Part shown: positions 10,233 through 18,542 of the stretch, piece by piece
How positions within the stretch are numbered: position 1 is the first letter of the stretch
How the letters are laid out: every line of letters starts with the position of its first letter
Source: Bog-756 sp963812885
GTDB taxonomy: Bacteria > Actinomycetota > Acidimicrobiia > Acidimicrobiales > RAAP-2
Reading direction: 5' to 3'
NCBI GenBank assembly: GCA_963812885.1
Contig: CAWEWZ010000002.1
Span: forward strand, 434,001-498,000
DNA: 64,000 bases
Program-made: the position numbers and the translations under genes
Notes under the pieces: model-generated
What the model was told of the DNA's origin: nothing
Databases searched by the model: none
The model's input: only the letters and a program-made list of their open reading frames with translations

Positions 10233-10403
10233 TCCACAGTCTTAATCCATGACCCGCCGTCGGCGGCCACCGGGCCGCAGGGCCGGTGGCCAGGTGACAC
10301 ACGCCCGGAGCCAACTCTGCTACACCGGTGGGGACGGTTGGGCAGGAGCCGACCCCGCGCCGGGGTGTGGTCCTCACCGGTTCTGGCACGGAAGGAAGCA
10401 GCG

Positions 10404-13103
10404 ATGGGACTGACGGACAAGGCCACTCCCCGACGGATCGCGGTGGTTCCCCACACCCACTGGGACCGCGAATGGTACGACCCCTTCCAGACGTTCCGGC
10501 TGAAGCTGGTCCGCCTCATCGACGGACTGCTCGACCAGATGGAGCGGGACAGCTCGTACACCCACTTCCTCCTCGACGGGCAGCTGGCCGTCATCGACGA
10601 CTATCTCGAGATCCGACCCGAGAACCGAGGCCGGCTGGAAGACCTGGCCGCGGCGGGCAGGATCACCCTCGGGCCCTGGTACATCCTCATGGACGAGTTC
10701 CTGGTGTCGGGGGAGACCATCGTCCGGAACCTCCAGGAGGGGATCCGCCGCGGCAGCGCATTCGGCGGGGTGATGGAGGTGGGCTATCTCCCCGACATGT
10801 TCGGGCATGTGGCCCAGATGCCCCAGCTCCTCTCCTTGGCCGGATTCGGGCACGCCGTGGTCTGGCGGGGGGTGCCCTCGGCTGTCGACCGGACCGCGTT
10901 CCGCTGGCATGCTCCCGACGGATCGAGCGTCCGGGCCGAGTACCTGGTAGCCGGGTACGGGAACGGAGCCGCGCTCCCCGAGGACGCCAAGGCGCTGGTG
11001 CGAAGGCTCGGATCCCTCGACGAGGAGTTCGCACCGTTCCTGGAGCCCGACGACCCCTTGTTGCTGATGAACGGGACCGATCACCAACGGCCCCAGCCCT
11101 GGTTGGGACGGGTGGTGGCCGAAGCCAACCAGATCCAGTCCGAATTCGAGCTGACCATTTCGTCGCTGCCCGACTACCTCGCCGGCGCCCCTGACACCGG
11201 CCTGCCCGACTGGCACGGCGAGCTGCGCTCGGGAGCCCGTTCGAACCTGTTGATGGGTGTGGCCTCCAACCGGGTGGACGTCAAGCAGGCGGCCGCCCGG
11301 GCGGAGTGGGCGATCGAACGGATGGCCGAACCCCTGTCGGCCCTGTTCCTGCCGCCGGACGCCTGGCCGGCTCCGTTTTTGGGGGTGGCCTGGACCCGGA
11401 TGATCCGCAACGCCGCCCACGACTCGATCTGTGCCTGCTCGGTCGACGACGTGGTGGACGCCGTCCTGTACCGCTACGCCGAGGCCCGCCACATCGGTCA
11501 GGGTCTGGCCGACGAGGCCGTGGCCGCGCTGGCGTCGTCCATGGCCGCCCCCGGGCCGGTGGTGGTCAATCCGTGCGCCGCCACGCGGAGCGGCATGGTC
11601 GAGGTGGTGGTGACCGCGGCCGGCGAGCCGGGTCCCGACGTCCAGGTGCTCTCCGAGCGGGCCGGGCTCCCCGGAACGATCACCCTCGACGGTGCGACGG
11701 TGCGGAGCATGCTCGGGCTCATCCAGGGGGCCCGCATCGACAACGACACCTACATCACCGATGTCTCCATGGCCGAGGACGAGACCGGGCTGGACATCAC
11801 CATCGTCATCGGCACGGAGGAGAGGGCCGGGGTTCCCGTCGAAGAGATCAAGCGGGAGCTCTTCACCACCCTCACCGCCCGACCGGACACCCAGGTCCGG
11901 GTGACCCTCGACCAGCCGCCCTTCCGTCGCATGCTGGCCCGACAGGACGCAGTGGAGGGATTCGGGTGGGCCCGGTTCGATCCCGCGCCCCTCACCCGCC
12001 CGGTACGGGTCGAACCATCCGGCCCAGCCGTCACGCTGGACAACGGACTGGTGGCGCTGACCATCGACGGATCGGACGGCACCTTCGCGGTCAACGGCAT
12101 CCCCGGCTTCGGTCGCCTGGTCGACAGCGGCGACTACGGGGACACCTACAACTACTCGCCGCCGGCCGTGGACACGGTGGTCGATGCACCCGACTCGGTC
12201 GACATCGCCGTGGGCGAGCGCGGACCGGTGCGGGCCACGGCCACCATCACCTCGATGTACACCTGGCCCGATCGTGTCGATGAGGCCACCAAATCGAGGG
12301 TCGGAGCCCATCAGGTGGCCGTCGAGACCACCCTCGAGATCCGGGCCGACGAATCGGTGGTCCGGGTCTCCACCCGCTTCGACAATCCGTCTCGCGACCA
12401 CCGGGTGCGGGTCCGGCTCCCCCTGCCCGAGCCTTCGTCCACGTCGCAGGCCGAGTGTGCCTTCACCGTCGTCGAGCGCGGCCTGGTGGCCGAGGGCCGG
12501 CCCGAGGAATTCGGAACCCCGACCTTCCCCGCCCGCCGGTTCGTGTCGAGCGGCGGCCTGACCGTCGTCCACGAGGGGCTCCTCGAGTACGAGCTGGTCG
12601 ATCTCGAGCATTCTTCCGACGGACCGGACGGGCTCCGAGCCACGGCGCTGGCCCTCACCCTGTTGCGGGCGACGGGCATGCTGTCGCGGATGGGCATGAC
12701 CACCCGCCCGATGACGGCCGGGCCGATGATCCCGCTGGAAGGCCCGCAGTTGCTCGGTCCGGTGGCTGTCCACTATGCCATCGCCATCGGCGATGTCGAT
12801 CCGTACCGGCTGGCCGACGACGTCCTGGTCCCCCTGGTCGCCACCGGGTCGTTCGGAGGGGGTGAGAGGCCGGCACGGGGCACCGAGCTGGTCGTCCGCG
12901 GGGCGGAGGTGTCGGCCGTGCGACGGGAGGCCGGCCGGATCGAGGTGCGGGTGTTCAACCCGCGGACGGACGCCGCCTCGGTCGAGTTCCCCGGCCGGTC
13001 GGGCTGGCTGGTCGATCTACGGGGACGATCCCTCGCCCCCTTCGAAGGACAGTTCGACCTCCGGGGCCACGGCATCGCCACCGTCCGGCTCGACGGGGTC
13101 TGA
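10404..13103 (+). CDS. Glycoside hydrolase family 38 alpha-mannosidase
   Basis: An 899-residue alpha-mannosidase, uninterrupted. The N-terminal catalytic domain has HTHWDREWYDPF (zinc ligands), GPWYILMDEFL, and GYLPDMFGH with the likely nucleophile Asp near residue 130. NAAHDSICACSVDDVVDAV is the GH38 metal-site helix. Beta-rich domains follow. ATG at 10404 is supported by GGAAGGAAG just upstream; an in-frame upstream start at 10338 is less likely. There is no signal peptide, so it probably acts on cytoplasmic mannosides. Its last 87 bases overlap the 3' end of the convergent cyclase gene. Confidence 0.93.
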   Translation: MGLTDKATPRRIAVVPHTHWDREWYDPFQTFRLKLVRLIDGLLDQMERDSSYTHFLLDGQLAVIDDYLEIRPENRGRLEDLAAAGRITLGPWYILMDEFLVSGETIVRNLQEGIRRGSAFGGVMEVGYLPDMFGHVAQMPQLLSLAGFGHAVVWRGVPSAVDRTAFRWHAPDGSSVRAEYLVAGYGNGAALPEDAKALVRRLGSLDEEFAPFLEPDDPLLLMNGTDHQRPQPWLGRVVAEANQIQSEFELTISSLPDYLAGAPDTGLPDWHGELRSGARSNLLMGVASNRVDVKQAAARAEWAIERMAEPLSALFLPPDAWPAPFLGVAWTRMIRNAAHDSICACSVDDVVDAVLYRYAEARHIGQGLADEAVAALASSMAAPGPVVVNPCAATRSGMVEVVVTAAGEPGPDVQVLSERAGLPGTITLDGATVRSMLGLIQGARIDNDTYITDVSMAEDETGLDITIVIGTEERAGVPVEEIKRELFTTLTARPDTQVRVTLDQPPFRRMLARQDAVEGFGWARFDPAPLTRPVRVEPSGPAVTLDNGLVALTIDGSDGTFAVNGIPGFGRLVDSGDYGDTYNYSPPAVDTVVDAPDSVDIAVGERGPVRATATITSMYTWPDRVDEATKSRVGAHQVAVETTLEIRADESVVRVSTRFDNPSRDHRVRVRLPLPEPSSTSQAECAFTVVERGLVAEGRPEEFGTPTFPARRFVSSGGLTVVHEGLLEYELVDLEHSSDGPDGLRATALALTLLRATGMLSRMGMTTRPMTAGPMIPLEGPQLLGPVAVHYAIAIGDVDPYRLADDVLVPLVATGSFGGGERPARGTELVVRGAEVSAVRREAGRIEVRVFNPRTDAASVEFPGRSGWLVDLRGRSLAPFEGQFDLRGHGIATVRLDGV

Positions 13104-14345
13104 GGCCTCCGGACGCCGCCCCACCGGAGGCGACGCCCCGCGCACGACCTGCTCCCCGCGGTCCCGGAGCTCCTCGAGTTCGTGGAGGATCTCGCCGAGG
13201 CGCTCCCAGCGGACGCTCCTGCGCCGGTCGGCTCCCGGTTCGCTCCCGGCCCGTGACAGCTTCCAGGGCTGGATCAGGCCCATGTCCTTGAGCGTCCGGG
13301 GCCTGAGCGCCATGGTCTCGAACCCGTGGTCTTCGTCAGCGCCGAGGGCCGCCCGGAACTCACCGGATACGAGAACGGTGCCGGGGTTGGCCACCCCGAC
13401 CAGCCGACTGGCCAGATTGACGACCGGGCCGTAGTAGTCCCCGTCCTGGACCAGCACCGGGCCGATGGCCAAGCCCACCCGGACATCGGACAGCACTTCG
13501 TCGCCGGCGTAGGCCTCGGACAGGCTCAGTCCGATCTCCGCGGCCATGGTGGCGGTCTGCACCACGAACATCGCCTCGTCGCCGATCATCTTGACCACGC
13601 GTCCGCCCAGAGCCACCACCGTGTCGTGGGCCACCTCCTCGAACCGGGACACCACGGCGGCCAATTCCTCTTGGCTCAGATGCTGGCTGAGCAGCGTGAA
13701 CCCGACCATGTCGGCGAAGCCCACGGCCATGGTCGGGCTGATACCCCCGTCTATGCCGCGGATGCGGGCCAGCATGGCCCGCCGGGTGGCGGCCTGGAGA
13801 TGGCGGCGCCAGACATACTCCAGGAGTCGGCTCATGGCCGGGATCGACGTACCCGCCCGGCGTGCGAACTCGTCGGCGTCGATGATGCTGTCGCCGGAGG
13901 AGATGAGGATGGGCGCGGAGCCGCGAGGCGTCTCGGCTTCGGCGATCCGGGCCATCGACGTCCCGATCACCCTCGCCATCTGCACCGCCGTGTCCACGTC
14001 GACCAGGCCCATGGCCACCATCGACTGGAAGAGCCGGACGGCTTCGATGTCCATCTCGGTGAACACGGCCTCGTCATCGCCGACGTCCAGGAACCCGAGC
14101 GCCCTCCAGAACCGCCGGGCCACCTCGATCGGGATGTCGGTGGTCTCGGCCACCTCGACCTGGGTCAGGCGGTTGCCGGTAGGCACCAGCATGCGGTCGG
14201 CGACCAGGAGATCGACGACGTCGTCGGCCACGGCCCGGTCGATCTCCGCATCGGTACACCCGAGGTCCAGCAGGAGCGAACGCACGCGAGCCAGGGCCTC
14301 AGTGCGACGGCGGCCGTCCTTGGCCTCATCGTCGGGCACGATCAC
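13017..14345 (-). CDS. Class III adenylate cyclase with N-terminal regulatory domain
   Basis: About 442 residues making cAMP. The N-terminal 190 residues are helical and soluble (VAETTDIPIEVARRFWRALGF; LLEYVWRRHLQ), resembling the autoinhibitory module of mycobacterial Rv1264. The catalytic domain has both metal-binding Asp motifs, FADMVGFT and KMIGDEAMFV, and the transition-state segment VNLASRLVGVANPG. GTG at 14345 (or 14339) is the likely start, without a strong ribosome site. The C-terminal 60 residues are acidic and low-complexity. No transmembrane segment is visible. Confidence 0.88.
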   Translation of the reverse strand: MIVPDDEAKDGRRRTEALARVRSLLLDLGCTDAEIDRAVADDVVDLLVADRMLVPTGNRLTQVEVAETTDIPIEVARRFWRALGFLDVGDDEAVFTEMDIEAVRLFQSMVAMGLVDVDTAVQMARVIGTSMARIAEAETPRGSAPILISSGDSIIDADEFARRAGTSIPAMSRLLEYVWRRHLQAATRRAMLARIRGIDGGISPTMAVGFADMVGFTLLSQHLSQEELAAVVSRFEEVAHDTVVALGGRVVKMIGDEAMFVVQTATMAAEIGLSLSEAYAGDEVLSDVRVGLAIGPVLVQDGDYYGPVVNLASRLVGVANPGTVLVSGEFRAALGADEDHGFETMALRPRTLKDMGLIQPWKLSRAGSEPGADRRRSVRWERLGEILHELEELRDRGEQVVRGASPPVGRRPEASDPVEPDGGDAVAPEVELSFEGGEGSSP

Positions 14346-14411
14346 ACCATAACGGCGCCCGACTGCCGCGCCCCACCGCGGGTGCCGAGGACGTCCCCCT
14401 ACACTGGCCCG

Positions 14412-15038
14412 GTGGCAGCCACCGCCCATCGGTCGTCACGACCGGGAGATCCGGTCCCCATCGGGCTGCGGGCCGTGTTGATCCCGGTCAAGGCGTTCGA
14501 TCAGGCCAAGCGACGGCTGCACCTGGCCATGAGCGATCCGGAGCGATCCGAGCTGGCCCGGGCGATGGCCGACCGGGTGCTCGGTGCCGCCCATCCGCTG
14601 CCGGTGGCCGTGGTCTGCGACGACACCGACGTGGCCGACTGGGCCCGCGCCCGAGGCGCCCTGGTGGTGTGGGAACCGGGACGCGGGCTCAACGGTGCGG
14701 TGGAGGCCGGCGTCAACCATCTCGTGGCCCTCGGCGTCACCCAGGTCACCGTGGCCCACGCCGACCTGCCCCGGGCCGCCGATCTGGCCCTGGTCGGCGA
14801 CGCCGCCGGTATCACGCTGGTCCCCGATCGCTACGGCAACGGCACCAATGTGATCGTCGTCCCCGGTGACGCAGGATTCCGGTTCTCCTACGGACCCGGC
14901 TCCTTCGCCCGCCACCGCAGCGAAGCCGAGCGGACCGGGATCCCCTACCGGATCCTCGACCGGCCCGATCTGGCCTGGGACATCGATGAACCCGGTGACG
15001 TCGTGCCCGTCGCCGTCTCCGGGTTCCCGCCCGGGTGA
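14412..15038 (+). CDS. cofC: 2-phospho-L-lactate / phosphoenolpyruvate guanylyltransferase, coenzyme F420 synthesis
   Basis: Nucleotidyltransferase (CofC, called FbiD in mycobacteria) that activates the lactyl/PEP moiety for F420. Family features are LRAVLIPVKAFDQAKRRL at the N-terminus, HADLPRAADL, VPDRYGNGTNVIVV and FSYGPGSFARHRSEA. Its 208 residues match the family length. GTG at 14412 is the chosen start. It overlaps the next gene by GTGA. F420 made here would serve the LLM-type oxidoreductases at the right end of the window. Confidence 0.93.
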   Translation: MAATAHRSSRPGDPVPIGLRAVLIPVKAFDQAKRRLHLAMSDPERSELARAMADRVLGAAHPLPVAVVCDDTDVADWARARGALVVWEPGRGLNGAVEAGVNHLVALGVTQVTVAHADLPRAADLALVGDAAGITLVPDRYGNGTNVIVVPGDAGFRFSYGPGSFARHRSEAERTGIPYRILDRPDLAWDIDEPGDVVPVAVSGFPPG

Positions 15039-15895
15039 CGGCCCCCGACGGTCAGGCCCCGGGTCGCCCGGGAAGGAGCGGGCTGCCGGTGGGAGATCTC
15101 CTCACCTCGGGGCCGGCGACGGCGGACATTCCGGTTCCGGCCATCGCGTTGGCCGTCGGCGCCCATCCCGACGACATCGAGTTCGGCTGTGGTGCCACCC
15201 TGGCCAAATGGGCATCGAGGGGCTGCCGGTTGCACCATCTGGTGCTCACCGACGGCTCGAAAGGCAGCTGGGACCCGGGCGCCGATCTCGCTGCGCTGGT
15301 GGCCGAGCGCGCACAGGAGTGCCGAGCCGCCGCCGATGTCATCGACGGGCGACGGGGCACGGGTTCCCAACGCCACGACCGGGTGCTGTTCCTCGGCCGG
15401 GTGGACGGCGAGCTGGAGAACGGCGTCGACGAGCGTCGGGAGGTCGCCCGCATCATCCGGACACTGCAGCCGGCCGTCGTGCTGGGCCACGACCCCTGGC
15501 GCCGATACCGCCTGCATCCGGACCACCGCGCCGCCGGGTTCGTCACCGTCGACGCAGTGGTGGCCGCACGGGATCCGCATTTCTTCCCCGAGCTCGGGGT
15601 GGCTCCCCACCGACCGGAGGGACTGTTCCTGTTCGAAGCCGACGAACCCAACCATGTCGAGGACGCCGGTGGGTTCGAAGACACCAAAGTCGAGGCCCTG
15701 CTCTGCCACCGGAGCCAATGGGAGTCGACCATGCACATCGACGCGATCGGTGGCCCGGATGCACCCACCGCCACCTCCACGATCCGGCGACAGGAGATCT
15801 TTGCCGCCCAGGTCGGGACGCAGCTGGCCGCGCACGGCTCACTGGCCGGACTCGATGCGGCCGAGGCGTTCCGACTGATCACCGACGAGGTGTGA
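15035..15895 (+). CDS. PIG-L family N-acetylglucosaminyl deacetylase-like protein
   Basis: A 286-residue zinc-dependent deacetylase of the PIG-L/LmbE fold (relatives act in mycothiol synthesis). AVGAHPDDIEFGCGATLA carries the AHPDD zinc motif near residues 43-47, and HPDHRAAGFVTVDAV supplies the third zinc His near residue 155. The GTG start at 15035 overlaps the cofC stop. Substrate is unknown: it could be a mycothiol enzyme (MshB or Mca type), but sequence alone does not decide. The terminator stem at 15911 follows. Confidence 0.87.
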   Translation: MTAPDGQAPGRPGRSGLPVGDLLTSGPATADIPVPAIALAVGAHPDDIEFGCGATLAKWASRGCRLHHLVLTDGSKGSWDPGADLAALVAERAQECRAAADVIDGRRGTGSQRHDRVLFLGRVDGELENGVDERREVARIIRTLQPAVVLGHDPWRRYRLHPDHRAAGFVTVDAVVAARDPHFFPELGVAPHRPEGLFLFEADEPNHVEDAGGFEDTKVEALLCHRSQWESTMHIDAIGGPDAPTATSTIRRQEIFAAQVGTQLAAHGSLAGLDAAEAFRLITDEV

Positions 15896-15910
15896 CCACC
15901 CGGTCACGCG

Positions 15911-15938
15911 TCAGCAGGGGCCCGAGGGCCCCTGCTGA
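15911..15938. terminator. Bidirectional stem-loop terminator
   Basis: TCAGCAGGGGCCC and its complement form a near-perfect GC-rich stem of about 12-13 bp with a very small loop. It lies between the convergent ends of the PIG-L gene and the HU gene, 16 bases after the former stop. Confidence 0.7.
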
Positions 15939-15976
15939 GCAAATCGGCGACGGCATCAAACCCTGCCGTCCTGGTA

Positions 15977-16726
15977 CTACCGGCGCTTCTTGACCGTACG
16001 CTTGGCCGCCTTGCGGGCCGGAGCCTTCTTGGCCGTACGCTTGGCCGCACTCTTCCGAGCTGCGGTCTTGCGAGCCGGAGCCTTGCGGGCCGAAGCCTTC
16101 TTGACCGTCCGCTTGACCGTACGCCTGGCCGCCGTCTTGCGGGCTGCAGCCTTCCGGCGGGCCGGAGCCTTCTTGGCCGTACGCTTGGCTGCGGTCTTCT
16201 TGGCTGCGGTCTTGCGGGCCGGAGCCTTCTTGGCCGTACGCTTGGCTGCGGTCTTCCGGGCTGCGGTCTTGCGGGCCGGAGCCTTCTTGGCCGTACGCTT
16301 GGCTGCACTCTTCCGAGCTGCGGTCTTGCGAGCCGGTGCCTTCTTCACCGCCTTTTTGGCGGTCGCCTTGCGAGCTGCTGTCTTTTTGGCCGGAGCCTTA
16401 CGGACCGCCCTCTTGGCGGCTGCCTTCTTTACTGCCATTGATACTCCCTCCTTAGGGTTCAACGCCGATTTGAACGTCGAACCGGTGGCGAACCGGACAC
16501 CCTTCGACGCCGGGATCGGTACCACTGCACCAGTCCGCGGATTTCGACCCACACGAGGACCACGAGCGGTCGGGTTGAATGTCCCGAAACCGATCACTGT
16601 GACCTTCCGTCCGGACCGAACCTCGGTGACGATCGTGTCGAACAACACATCAACCACATCTTCAACTGTTTGCCGAGACGATGATGTCGACTGACTCACA
16701 GTTTTGACGAGTTGTGACTTGTTCAC
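15977..16726 (-). CDS. hupB: HU-like nucleoid protein with long Lys/Ala/Arg tail (HupB type)
   Basis: 249 residues. An N-terminal HU domain (residues 1-90; NKSQLVKTVSQS, GFGTFNPTARGPRVGRNP) is followed by about 150 residues of histone-H1-like repeats built from KKAPARKTAA and AAKRTA units. This is the architecture of mycobacterial HupB/Hlp, which compacts DNA and may respond to acetylation. GTG at 16726 is chosen because GGAGG sits 5 bases upstream. The tail is encoded by 57-bp tandem repeats. It is the second HU gene in the window. Confidence 0.93.
   Translation of the reverse strand: MNKSQLVKTVSQSTSSSRQTVEDVVDVLFDTIVTEVRSGRKVTVIGFGTFNPTARGPRVGRNPRTGAVVPIPASKGVRFATGSTFKSALNPKEGVSMAVKKAAAKRAVRKAPAKKTAARKATAKKAVKKAPARKTAARKSAAKRTAKKAPARKTAARKTAAKRTAKKAPARKTAAKKTAAKRTAKKAPARRKAAARKTAARRTVKRTVKKASARKAPARKTAARKSAAKRTAKKAPARKAAKRTVKKRR
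16161..16331. repeat. 57-bp tandem repeat within the hupB tail
   Basis: Units starting at 16161, 16218 and 16275 share a GCCGGAGCCTTCTTGG block and repeat every 57 bases (19 codons) with few substitutions. Related but diverged copies flank them at 16019 and beyond 16331. Being a multiple of three, unit gain or loss keeps the frame. Confidence 0.8.
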
Positions 16727-17015
16727 GATCACCTCCTCAGCGATACGCAACCAGTACTAGCAAAATGGCTTTTTACCTCCAGGTCAAGCACCATCGCGCA
16801 TCGGACGCCGGAGCGCGGCTACATCGCGCGTCGTCACCGTTGGCAATCGGTGGCCCCTTCTGGCGTGCGTCTCGTTCCCATCGGCAACAGTGGTGGACAG
16901 AAAACCGTTTGTTTGCAAGGATTATTCGACACGGTGACCGAGTCGCTGCAATCGCGGAAGAGATCGTCCGCCTTCCCTCGTAGGCGTCGCACGAGCAGAT
17001 TGCGAGACGTTCGGC
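16727..17015. promoter_or_regulatory. Divergent intergenic region, hupB / coupling-protein gene
   Basis: A relatively AT-rich 289-base gap between two divergent starts, presumably holding both promoters. I see no convincing -35/-10 pair, tRNA or repeat in it. Confidence 0.35.
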
Positions 17016-18527
17016 ATGACGAAAGAATTTTTCCCGACAACGCCCCAACAACCCGTTTCTCCGGAATTTCGCAACGTACTGGACGCGTCCGCCGACGCCG
17101 GGCACGGAGTGTATCTGGGGCACAGCGAGCACGGTTGGTGCTTCGTCCGACCCGAGCAGTCGGTGATGATCCTCGGTCCACCGCGCTCGGGGAAGACATC
17201 GTCGTTGATCATCCCCAACGTGGTGTCGAGCAACGGTTCGGTGGTCTCCACGTCCACCAAACCGGACGTCCTCGATGCCACCGTCGACGCCCGGTCCCGG
17301 GTCGGCGAGTGCTTCCTGTTCGATCCGACCGAATCAGTGGCGCGATCAGCCCGGCTCCGCCCATTGCGCTGGTCGCCACTCCAGTCGTGCACGGAATGGC
17401 TTCCGGCCCTGACGATGGCCAGGTCACTGGTGGAGGTGGGGTCAGGTTCCCAGGGGCGGGGCCCGGCCCACGGCGACGGGTCCCACTGGACCGAACGGGC
17501 CCAGGCCCTGATGGCGCCGTTGCTCCACGCCGCAGCCATCGACGGCGCCGACATGCGCACCCTCTTGACCTGGGTGGACAGGCGTCAGGCGCTCCCGGCG
17601 CAGCGGATCCTGGCCGCCCAACCCGGGCCCTCGAGCGAACTGGCCCGGAACCTGCTCGACGGCATCGTCGCCACCGACGAGCGCGAGCTGAGCGGCATCT
17701 GGTCCACCGCCTCCGGATCACTGAGCGGATTCCGCTCCCACCAGTCGCTGGCCGCCACCGCCGACCCCGATTTCGACCCCGCAGGGTTCGTCCGGTCGGC
17801 GGACACGGTCTATGTGGCCGCTCCGGCCCACCGTCAGGCCATGGTGGCCCCGATGGTGGTCGGTCTGATCGACGACATCCGGCACGCCACCTACGCACGC
17901 AGCGCCGACGACACCGTCGCTCGGCGTTCACGGCCACCGGTGGTCCTGGCCCTCGACGAGGTGGCCAACATCGCGCCCATCCCCGACTTCCCGTCCATGA
18001 TCAGCGAAGGCGGTGGCCAAGGACTGGTGACGTTGGCGTGCCTGCAGGATCTCTCGCAGGCTCGCAGCCGGTGGCCGGATCATGCCGACGGCTTCCCCTC
18101 GCTGTTCGGGACCACGGTGGTCTTACCGGGCATCGGGGACGTCAGGACGCTCGAAGCGCTGTCCACGCTGGCCGGCGACGTCGAGATCCCCACCCGCACG
18201 GTTTCGGCCGGGCGGATGTCGACAGGTCACCCGTTCGCCGATCTGGTCGCCGGGGGCCGGGCCCAGCGCGGTGAGAGCGTGTCCACCCAGTGGCGTCGGC
18301 TCCTGCCCGCCGACGTCATCACCCGCGGATCACCAGGTCACGCGTTGGCCTTCGACGAGCGAAACCGGCCGGCGTGGATACCGCTGGCCCCGTGCTACGC
18401 ACGCGAACCGTGGCCCACCCTGTGCCGGACCGAGCGCAGCCTCGCCGGGCCGGACCGGGGCGACGCCCTGCCGGAGCCCACCCCCGGTCGACAGATCGGC
18501 GATGACCGATCGGGCATCGAACGCTGA
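17016..18527 (+). CDS. Type IV secretion-type DNA coupling protein (TraG/VirD4-like ATPase)
   Basis: 503 residues, unbroken. The Walker A GPPRSGKTSSLIIPN (near residues 54-68) is followed by the family segment VVSTSTKPDVLDAT, and the Walker B is VVLALDEVANIAPI near residue 310. SEGGGQGLVTLACLQDLSQAR matches the TraG/TraD C-terminal ATPase motif. No N-terminal transmembrane helices are visible, unlike classic VirD4. It converges with a MobF-type relaxase 15 bases away. Together they suggest a mobilization module, but no other transfer genes are present. Confidence 0.85.
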   Translation: MTKEFFPTTPQQPVSPEFRNVLDASADAGHGVYLGHSEHGWCFVRPEQSVMILGPPRSGKTSSLIIPNVVSSNGSVVSTSTKPDVLDATVDARSRVGECFLFDPTESVARSARLRPLRWSPLQSCTEWLPALTMARSLVEVGSGSQGRGPAHGDGSHWTERAQALMAPLLHAAAIDGADMRTLLTWVDRRQALPAQRILAAQPGPSSELARNLLDGIVATDERELSGIWSTASGSLSGFRSHQSLAATADPDFDPAGFVRSADTVYVAAPAHRQAMVAPMVVGLIDDIRHATYARSADDTVARRSRPPVVLALDEVANIAPIPDFPSMISEGGGQGLVTLACLQDLSQARSRWPDHADGFPSLFGTTVVLPGIGDVRTLEALSTLAGDVEIPTRTVSAGRMSTGHPFADLVAGGRAQRGESVSTQWRRLLPADVITRGSPGHALAFDERNRPAWIPLAPCYAREPWPTLCRTERSLAGPDRGDALPEPTPGRQIGDDRSGIER

Positions 18528-18542
18528 GCGGTGCCGTCGCCG

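Noticed and set aside
15977..16443. Repeat-rich region as a CRISPR array
   Set aside because: Repeats are contiguous 57-bp coding units without spacers and read as a Lys/Ala-rich protein tail.
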